This document shows, piece after piece, positions 7,576 to 12,515 of a stretch of 12,515 nt of DNA (within the stretch, counting starts at the first letter, position 1; each line of letters opens with the position of its first letter). This stretch comes from Paracoccaceae bacterium (GTDB lineage Bacteria > Pseudomonadota > Alphaproteobacteria > Rhodobacterales > Rhodobacteraceae), in the NCBI GenBank assembly GCA_013214715.1, contig JABSSB010000049.1, positions 2,362 to 14,876 of the forward strand, in the 5' to 3' direction. The notes under the pieces were generated by a model. The model ran no database searches, was not told the origin of the DNA, and saw nothing but the letters and a program-made list of their open reading frames with translations. The position numbers were made by a program, and so were the translations under genes.

Positions 7576-7582
7576 CACGAAG

Positions 7583-8459
7583 ATGGCCGTTATTGAAATC
7601 TATGACGCTGCCGGCTCCGGGCTGGACATGACCGACCTTACGAATGGCGACGGTTTGATCGATATCTCAAACGCGCAGGTTCATTACGAAGTGTCGTGGG
7701 GCTAGGTCGGCTATCACAATATTGAAGCGCTGTACCGCACAAATGCCAACACGCCGCCGAAGTATTTCTATGGGCTGGCCGATGATACCGGGACCGGCTT
7801 GCTGGTCGAAGAGCTTTACTAATATGACACCAATTTCAATCCGGTCCTGACCTATGACAACGCCAATCTCTATGTCGATTACAGCAATGATTTTTCGACG
7901 ACCCCTTGGTCAGCATCGGTCTTGAACGGCAATGATCTGATCATCGGCAACAGCTATGACGACTACATCCGCAGCGGTCGCGGAAACGATGCCCTGTTCG
8001 GGCATGGCAGGCCATGACCTTCTGAACGGTAGTATCGGCCGGGACAAGCTGATCGGTGGTGCCGGTAGGGATGTTCTGAAAGGCGGCAAGGGCGCCGATA
8101 TCCTGAATGGCGGCCGGGGTCACGACAAGATGGATGCGGGAACCGACAGCCATGTCGACGTTTTCGAGTTCAACGCGATCCGGGAGTCGGGCCGCAGCTT
8201 CAACACAAGCGATCAGATCACGTCATTCGATAGCGGCGAAGACATCATCGATCTGAACGGGATTGATGCCAATGCCAACAGATCCGGCAATCAGGCGGTT
8301 GATGTCGCACAGGGGCGCGGCGCCTATTCGGCCTGGACGCTGGACAAAGGCAACCCGTCCGTGCCGGTACGCGTCGACAATGACGGCGACGGTCGGCATG
8401 ATTTTGAGATCATGGTGAAAGGGTCATCCACTGTGACCGTGGATGATGTCATCCTGTAA
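7583..8459 (+). pseudogene. Broken RTX calcium-binding secreted protein (two stops, one frameshift)
   Basis: The frame starting MAVIEIYDAAGSG at 7583 is stopped by TAG at 7703-7705 and TAA at 7820-7822. It then runs through RTX repeats until about 8003-8009, where one extra base shifts it into the frame that ends at TAA 8457-8459. Removing that base gives 292 codons, two of them the internal stops. The N-terminal part (about residues 1-113) is rich in Asp, Asn and Tyr and not recognised. Eight RTX nonapeptides follow. The C-terminal part contains FEFN, ITSFDSGEDIIDLNGIDAN, DNDGDGRHDFEI and a DDVIL end, like serralysin-type C-terminal domains of type I secreted proteins. Such proteins are exported by an ABC/MFP/TolC system without a signal peptide and fold on binding calcium. 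No transporter gene is present in the window. The text around the lesions is still clearly coding-like, so the damage looks recent. Sequencing error at three sites, or readthrough, are less likely alternatives. Confidence 0.8.
7925..8141 (+). repeat. RTX nonapeptide repeat array (about eight units)
   Basis: Within the pseudogene, about eight successive nonapeptides follow the G-x-x-G-x-D-x-hydrophobic-x pattern, for example GRGNDALFG, AGHDLLNGS, AGRDVLKGG and KGADILNGG. These bind calcium in a parallel beta-roll. The frameshift at 8003-8009 falls inside the third to fourth unit, yet the pattern resumes at once in the new frame, which locates the extra base closely. Confidence 0.85.
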
Positions 8460-8518
8460 GACGTGGTCTGTGACACCCACTGCCGCGCGGTTGGACACCG
8501 ATCGCGCAGCGCACATAA

Positions 8519-10447
8519 TCAGGCGCGCCGGTCCTGCAAATTGGCGATGCCCAGAACCTCAAGCACTTTGGCTTCGATCGCCTGTGCATCCAGCCCCGCC
8601 TGCGCATACATATCCGCCGGGCTGGCCTGATCGATAAAGAGATCGGGCAGCACCATCGAGCGGAACTTGAGCCCGCTATCAAACACGGCCTCATCCGCCA
8701 AAAGCTGCGCAACATGGCTGCCAAAGCCGCCCACTGCGCCCTCTTCGATTGTGATCAACGCTTCATGCCGGGATGCCAGATCAAGGATCAGGTCACGATC
8801 CAGCGGTTTGGCAAAGCGCGCATCGGCAATCGTGGGCGTGATGCCGCGCGCGGCAAGCCCTTCGGCAGCGCGGGTGACTTCGGACAGGCGGGTGCCAAAG
8901 GACAGGATCGCCACGCGGGCGCCTTCGGAAATCATCCGGCCTTTGCCAATCTCCAGCACCTCGGGCGATTCAGGCAGGTCGATGCCTTCGCCTTCGCCAC
9001 GCGGATAGCGGAAGGCAATCGGACCGCTGTCATGCGCCGCAGCAGTCGCGACCATGTGGACCAGTTCGGCCTCATCTGCCGCGGCCATGACCACCATGCC
9101 CGGCAGGTTCGCCAGATAGGCGATGTCAAAGCTGCCCGCATGGGTCGCCCCATCCGCGCCCACCAGCCCGGCACGGTCAATAGCAAAGCGCACGGGCAGG
9201 CCCTGAATGGCCACGTCATGCACAACCTGATCATAGCCGCGCTGCAGGAAGGTCGAATAGATCGCACAGAATGGCTTCATCCCGCCTGCGGCCAGACCGG
9301 CGGCAAAGGTCACGCCATGCTGTTCCGCAATCGCCACGTCGAAACAGCGCGAGGGGTAGCGTTGCGCCATCAGGTTCAGGCCGGTGCCGTCCGGCATGGC
9401 CGCCGTAATCGCCACAATCTTGTCATCTTCCGTCGCCAGATCGACCAGGGTCTTGCCAAAAACCGAGGTATAGCTGGGCGCGTTGGGGGTGGATTTCTTC
9501 TGCTCCCCCGTCAGCACGTCAAACTTGGCAGTGGCATGGCCACGGTCGCGCGCAGCTTCGGCCGGGGCGTAGCCTTTGCCCTTCTGCGTGATCGCATGGA
9601 TCAGCACTGGCCCCGTGGCCCGCGCCTGCACCGTGCGCAACAGCGGCAGCAGATGGGTCAGGTCATGTCCATCGACCGGGCCGATATAGGAAAAGCCCAG
9701 CTCTTCAAAAATTGTGCCGCCAATGGTCATGCCTTTCAGCATTTCCTTGGCGCGTTTGGCGCCTTCGCGGAAAGGTTCGGGCAGGAAGGAGACCGCGCCC
9801 TTGGCCACCGACTTGAGATCCTGCATCGCGTTTTCGGAGTAAAGCCGCGTCAGGTAATTCGAAAACGCACCCACAGGCGGCGCGATGGACATGTCATTGT
9901 CATTCAGGATCACGATCATCCGCTTTTTCAGATGACCGGCATTGTTCATCGCCTCGAACGCCATGCCCGCCGAGATCGAGCCATCGCCGATCACCGCAAT
10001 CGCATCGCCCAACCCCTCAGCCACCACGCCGCCCAGATCACGCGCCACGGCAAAGCCGAGTGCCGCCGAGATCGACGTCGAGCTATGCGCCGCGCCAAAC
10101 GGGTCATAGGGGCTTTCCTTGCGTTTGGTAAAGCCCGACAGCCCGTCCTTTTGACGCAGGGTGCGGATGCGGTCGCGCCGTCCGGTGAGGATCTTGTGCG
10201 GGTAACACTGATGCCCGACATCCCAGATGATCTTATCGCGCGGCGTGTCGAACACGGCGTGCAACGCCACAGTCAGTTCGACCACGCCCAGCCCGGCCCC
10301 AAGATGCCCACCGGTCTCGGAGACGGCTGAAATCGTTTCGGCCCGTAATTCGCGCGCCACCTGCACAAGCTGCGCATCGCTAAAGCCTTTTAGGTCCGCA
10401 GGGCGGGTCACCTGATCAAGCAGCGGTGTGTCAGGGCGTTGCGCCAT
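8519..10447 (-). CDS. dxs: 1-deoxy-D-xylulose-5-phosphate synthase
   Basis: This 642-residue thiamine-diphosphate enzyme joins pyruvate and glyceraldehyde 3-phosphate to DXP, the first and often rate-setting step of the MEP isoprenoid pathway; DXP also feeds thiamine and pyridoxal synthesis. It is cytosolic and acts as a homodimer. The conserved GGHLGAGLG stretch has His49. DVGHQCYPHKILTGR lies at 76-90. The ThDP/magnesium motif runs from GDG at 154-156 to the Asn residues at 182 and 184. The catalytic glutamate is Glu375 in AIAEQHGVT. The substrate-phosphate region has QRGYDQ at 402-407 and DRAGLVGADG at 424-433. The length is slightly above E. coli Dxs (620). The ATG at 10447 is preceded by GGAAAGG at normal spacing. 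It is the last gene of the operon, 24 bases after ispA, and converges on the RTX pseudogene with 59 bases between. No clear terminator is seen in that gap. Confidence 0.98.
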   Translation of the reverse strand: MAQRPDTPLLDQVTRPADLKGFSDAQLVQVARELRAETISAVSETGGHLGAGLGVVELTVALHAVFDTPRDKIIWDVGHQCYPHKILTGRRDRIRTLRQKDGLSGFTKRKESPYDPFGAAHSSTSISAALGFAVARDLGGVVAEGLGDAIAVIGDGSISAGMAFEAMNNAGHLKKRMIVILNDNDMSIAPPVGAFSNYLTRLYSENAMQDLKSVAKGAVSFLPEPFREGAKRAKEMLKGMTIGGTIFEELGFSYIGPVDGHDLTHLLPLLRTVQARATGPVLIHAITQKGKGYAPAEAARDRGHATAKFDVLTGEQKKSTPNAPSYTSVFGKTLVDLATEDDKIVAITAAMPDGTGLNLMAQRYPSRCFDVAIAEQHGVTFAAGLAAGGMKPFCAIYSTFLQRGYDQVVHDVAIQGLPVRFAIDRAGLVGADGATHAGSFDIAYLANLPGMVVMAAADEAELVHMVATAAAHDSGPIAFRYPRGEGEGIDLPESPEVLEIGKGRMISEGARVAILSFGTRLSEVTRAAEGLAARGITPTIADARFAKPLDRDLILDLASRHEALITIEEGAVGGFGSHVAQLLADEAVFDSGLKFRSMVLPDLFIDQASPADMYAQAGLDAQAIEAKVLEVLGIANLQDRRA

Positions 10448-10471
10448 AAGTCAGCCTTTCCGGCAGTTTTG

Positions 10472-11341
10472 TCACGTGTCGCGCGAAATAACGAAGCGCG
10501 CCGCTGCCCGCAAGTTTTCTGCGCCATCGTCAAAGTCTGCCAGCGCATCGCAGGCACTTGCCACAAGCTCCTCCGCGCGGGCACGCGCCCCATCGAGACC
10601 AAGCAACGAGACAAAAGTCGCCTTGCCCGCCTCGGCGTCTTTTTGCAGCCGTTTGCCAGCCTTTGCGGCGTCGCCTGTCACGTCCAAGATGTCATCCGCG
10701 ATCTGAAAGGCCAGCCCCAGCGCCTGCGCATAGCGTCGCAGTGGCGTCACATCCACACCAGCCAGCCGCGCGCCAGCACAAGCGGACCATTCGATGAGCG
10801 CCCCGGTCTTGCCCGCCTGAAGAGCCGTGATCTGGTCAAGCGTCAGCGGCGTCGCGGCCGTTTCTGCGGCGATATCCAGCGCTTGCCCCAAGACCATCCC
10901 CCGCGCGCCCGAGGCCTGCGCAAGGCTTAGTGCCAGATCAGCCCGCACCGCGCCCGGACCGACTTCGGGATGCGCCACCAGTTCCATTGCAAAAGCCTGC
11001 AAGGCATCGCCAGCCAGAACGGCGGTGGCATCGTCCCATTTGACATGCACGGTCGGGCGGCCCCGACGCAGATCATCATCATCCATGCAGGGCATGTCAT
11101 CATGCACCAGCGAATAGGCATGCAGCGCTTCGATCGCCATGGCGGGCCAGATTGCGCGGGCCTCGCGCACGCCGTAAAGCCGGGCGCTCTCCAGAACCAG
11201 AAACCCGCGCAGGCGTTTGCCCCCGTCCAGGGCATAGCCCATCGCATCGCGGATCTGAGAGGGGTCAAGTGTCTTAATCTCTTGCGCCAGCGTCGCACCA
11301 ATCCACGCTGCGTCAGCTTTCAATCTGTCTTCGAAATTCAC
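10472..11341 (-). CDS. ispA: Farnesyl diphosphate synthase (polyprenyl synthetase family)
   Basis: This 289-residue trans-prenyltransferase condenses dimethylallyl and isopentenyl diphosphates to geranyl and then farnesyl diphosphate, precursor of quinone side chains, undecaprenyl carrier and other isoprenoids. The first aspartate-rich motif is DDMPCMD starting at Asp81, in the bacterial form with two extra residues. The second is DDILD at 216-220. GGKRLRG at 40-46 binds the diphosphate. Tyr76, five residues before the first motif, is the aromatic residue that normally limits the product to C15, so farnesyl rather than geranylgeranyl diphosphate is likely. The start is a GTG at 11341 whose GTGA overlaps the xseB stop by four bases, which suggests translational coupling. 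The frame is open further upstream to 11890, but that part lies over xseB and the HDAC gene and is not protein-like. Only a weak ribosome binding site precedes the GTG. Confidence 0.94.
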   Translation of the reverse strand: MNFEDRLKADAAWIGATLAQEIKTLDPSQIRDAMGYALDGGKRLRGFLVLESARLYGVREARAIWPAMAIEALHAYSLVHDDMPCMDDDDLRRGRPTVHVKWDDATAVLAGDALQAFAMELVAHPEVGPGAVRADLALSLAQASGARGMVLGQALDIAAETAATPLTLDQITALQAGKTGALIEWSACAGARLAGVDVTPLRRYAQALGLAFQIADDILDVTGDAAKAGKRLQKDAEAGKATFVSLLGLDGARARAEELVASACDALADFDDGAENLRAAARFVISRDT

Positions 11342-11583
11342 GTGTCTTGAACCAGCTCTACTCCGGTGGGGGTGCCGTCGCCGTCCAGCTTGATCTTGCC
11401 GATCTTGGTTTCGGCCTTGGCCAGTTCGCTTTCGCAGCGCGCCTTCAGGGCCGCGCCACGTTCGTAAAGCGCGATAGAGTCGGTCAGCGGCACATCTCCG
11501 CGCTCCAACTGCACAACCAGTTGATCCAACTCGCGCAGGGCATCCTCGAAACTCAGCTTGTCTACCGGGGTCTTGTCGCTCAT
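11338..11583 (-). CDS. xseB: Exodeoxyribonuclease VII small subunit
   Basis: This 81-residue protein is the small subunit of exonuclease VII, which with several copies per XseA large subunit degrades single-stranded DNA from both ends in the cytosol. Residues 11-59 match the family's two-helix hairpin, with SFEDALRELDQLVVQLE, a GDVPLTDSIALYERG turn and a conserved Cys50 region. The C-terminal tail (GDGTPTGVELVQDT) is short and variable. Length equals that of E. coli XseB (80). xseA is not in the window, as is usual. The start ATG overlaps the stop of the upstream HDAC-family gene (ATGA), and its own stop overlaps the GTG start of ispA. The association of xseB with ispA and dxs is widespread in proteobacteria. 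Confidence 0.95.
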   Translation of the reverse strand: MSDKTPVDKLSFEDALRELDQLVVQLERGDVPLTDSIALYERGAALKARCESELAKAETKIGKIKLDGDGTPTGVELVQDT

Positions 11584-12509
11584 GTCGCGGCTGCCTTCTG
11601 CAATTCTTCCACATGCGCCTTGGCCGACGCCGCCAGCGCCTGAAGATCATAGCCGCCTTCGAGCAGAGAGACCACACGCCCATCGCAGCAGTCAGCGGCG
11701 ATGGCGCAAAGCTGCGCGGTGAGCCATGCGAAATCTTCCGTGCGCCAGTAAAGCTGTGCCAGCGGATCGCTTTCATGCGCGTCAAACCCGGCTGAGATGA
11801 CCAGCAGATCGGGCCGGAACGACCGCAGGCGCGGAAACACCTTGGCTTCGTAGGCCGCGCGCATGACATCGCCTCCGGTTTCAGGGGCAAGCGGCACGTT
11901 CAGCACGTTGTTATGCGCGCCGGTCTCGCTGGGTTCGCCAGTGCCGGGCCAAAGCGGCATCTGCTGCGAGGTGATGGTCAGCGCGCGCGCTTCGTCCCAC
12001 AGCAGATCCTGCGTGCCATTGCCGTGATGCACGTCAAAATCCACCACCGCGACCTTGGCCAGCCCGTGATGATCGAGCGCATGTTTCACCGCCAACGCGG
12101 CATTGCCAAAGAGGCAAAAGCCCATGGCGGTATCGGTCTCGGCATGGTGGCCGGGTGGACGGATCGCGCAAAAGGCATTCTGCGCCTCCCCGCCCAGAAC
12201 CGCATCAACCGCGCGCACCGCCGCCCCCGCGCCGCGAAACGCCGCGTCTAGGGAGCCGGGCGACATCCAAGTATCAGCATCCAGCTGGTGCAGGCGTTGT
12301 GAGGGCAGCGCATCACGCAGCTCGGCCAGATAACTTGCAGGGTGGATACGCAGGATATCATCTTCGGCGGCCATCGGCGCGGTGATACGTTTGAGGTCAA
12401 GCGGTTCAAGCGCGTGCAACACATGCTCCAGCCGGGCGACCCGTTCGGGGTGGCCGTCGGGCGTGACATGTTTCAGGCAATCGGCATGGGTGATCAGGGC
12501 TGTTGTCAT
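11580..12509 (-). CDS. Histone deacetylase/AcuC/AphA superfamily zinc hydrolase
   Basis: This 309-residue protein belongs to the arginase-fold zinc deacetylases that include class II histone deacetylases, acetoin-utilisation protein AcuC and acetylpolyamine amidohydrolases. The catalytic histidine pair is His121-His122 in RPPGHHAE. The zinc ligands are Asp159 and His161 in DFDVHHGNGT and Asp243 in SAGFDAHESDPL. The transition-state tyrosine is Tyr287 in LLEGGYDL. The complete ligand set implies an active enzyme. GFDAH..DPL and LEGGY resemble the class II form. The natural substrate in bacteria is unknown, with acetylpolyamines or acetyl-lysine as candidates. The ATG at 12509 fits the family's start (TALITHADCLKH), but only six upstream bases are in the window, so the ribosome binding site and promoter cannot be seen. 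It is the first visible gene of the operon and overlaps xseB by four bases. Confidence 0.92.
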   Translation of the reverse strand: MTTALITHADCLKHVTPDGHPERVARLEHVLHALEPLDLKRITAPMAAEDDILRIHPASYLAELRDALPSQRLHQLDADTWMSPGSLDAAFRGAGAAVRAVDAVLGGEAQNAFCAIRPPGHHAETDTAMGFCLFGNAALAVKHALDHHGLAKVAVVDFDVHHGNGTQDLLWDEARALTITSQQMPLWPGTGEPSETGAHNNVLNVPLAPETGGDVMRAAYEAKVFPRLRSFRPDLLVISAGFDAHESDPLAQLYWRTEDFAWLTAQLCAIAADCCDGRVVSLLEGGYDLQALAASAKAHVEELQKAAAT

Positions 12510-12515
12510 GGCCGC

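Larger units (their letters stand above)
7163..7582. other. 420-base non-coding leader region before the RTX pseudogene
   Basis: No gene is supported here. The stretch is less GC-rich than its neighbours and has AT-rich and pyrimidine-rich patches, such as the T-rich run near 7499-7520 and an A-rich run at 7558-7570. It holds two small inverted repeats (7242-7261 and 7456-7470) and a clear ribosome binding site just before the RTX start. I looked for a sigma-70-type promoter and for tRNA or insertion-sequence ends and saw none that I would defend. The size and layout suit a long regulatory leader for a secreted RTX protein. An open frame runs through it into the RTX frame from 7172, but its predicted protein is Arg/Cys-rich and unlike any family. 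Confidence 0.55.

Noticed and set aside
7172..7582. Upstream extension of the RTX frame from 7172
   Set aside because: The frame happens to be open, but the protein is Arg/Cys-rich and unlike RTX N-termini, and a good ribosome binding site supports starting at 7583.
8003..8009. Programmed frameshift in the RTX gene
   Set aside because: There is no slippery heptamer or obvious downstream stimulator, and two upstream in-frame stops would still prevent the product, so simple mutation is more likely.
7925..8141. Tandem repeats as a CRISPR-like array
   Set aside because: The periodicity is 27 bases of coding repeats with varied sequence and no spacers, which is an RTX protein repeat.
8714..10330. 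538-codon open frame antisense to dxs
   Set aside because: It lies wholly over dxs, whose catalytic motifs are intact. The antisense protein is His/Arg-rich without recognisable structure.
11342..11890. Upstream extension of the ispA frame
   Set aside because: It overlaps xseB and the deacetylase gene, both intact, and the translated stretch is not protein-like.

Overview
The window looks like a chromosomal segment of an alphaproteobacterium, most likely of the Rhodobacteraceae/Roseobacter group. The DNA is GC-rich with strong third-position G/C bias. The protein families and the run HDAC-like hydrolase - xseB - ispA - dxs fit that group. This is inference from gene content and base composition; no marker gene was compared with a database.

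Left part (1-5521). An MFS transporter on the minus strand runs off the left edge. It is divergent from zapE (AFG1/ZapE ATPase). Downstream on the plus strand are a large MscS-family mechanosensitive channel with a long N-terminal periplasmic region, and a membrane-anchored serine hydrolase of the beta-lactamase/6-aminohexanoate-dimer hydrolase type. These are stand-alone cell-envelope or housekeeping genes rather than an obvious pathway.

Middle part (5522-8518). A GC-rich palindrome headed by GTAG, resembling a REP element, fills the short gap between the serine hydrolase and a convergent SAM-dependent methyltransferase. The methyltransferase is divergent from a YeeZ-like atypical short-chain dehydrogenase. 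Then comes a gene-free stretch of about 420 bases with two small palindromes. It leads to a broken RTX (haemolysin-type, calcium-binding) secreted-protein gene. That gene keeps a good ribosome binding site, eight nonapeptide repeats and the C-terminal secretion domain, but has an in-frame TAG, an in-frame TAA and a +1 frameshift.

Right part (8519-12509). A minus-strand operon is transcribed as HDAC-family hydrolase, xseB (exonuclease VII small subunit), ispA (farnesyl diphosphate synthase), dxs (DXP synthase). The first three genes overlap by four bases each (ATGA, GTGA), and dxs follows ispA after 24 bases. The operon joins the first step of the MEP isoprenoid pathway with the C15 prenyl diphosphate synthase.

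I found no convincing new system. The observations most worth a second look are the multiply disabled RTX gene and its leader, and the REP-like palindrome.
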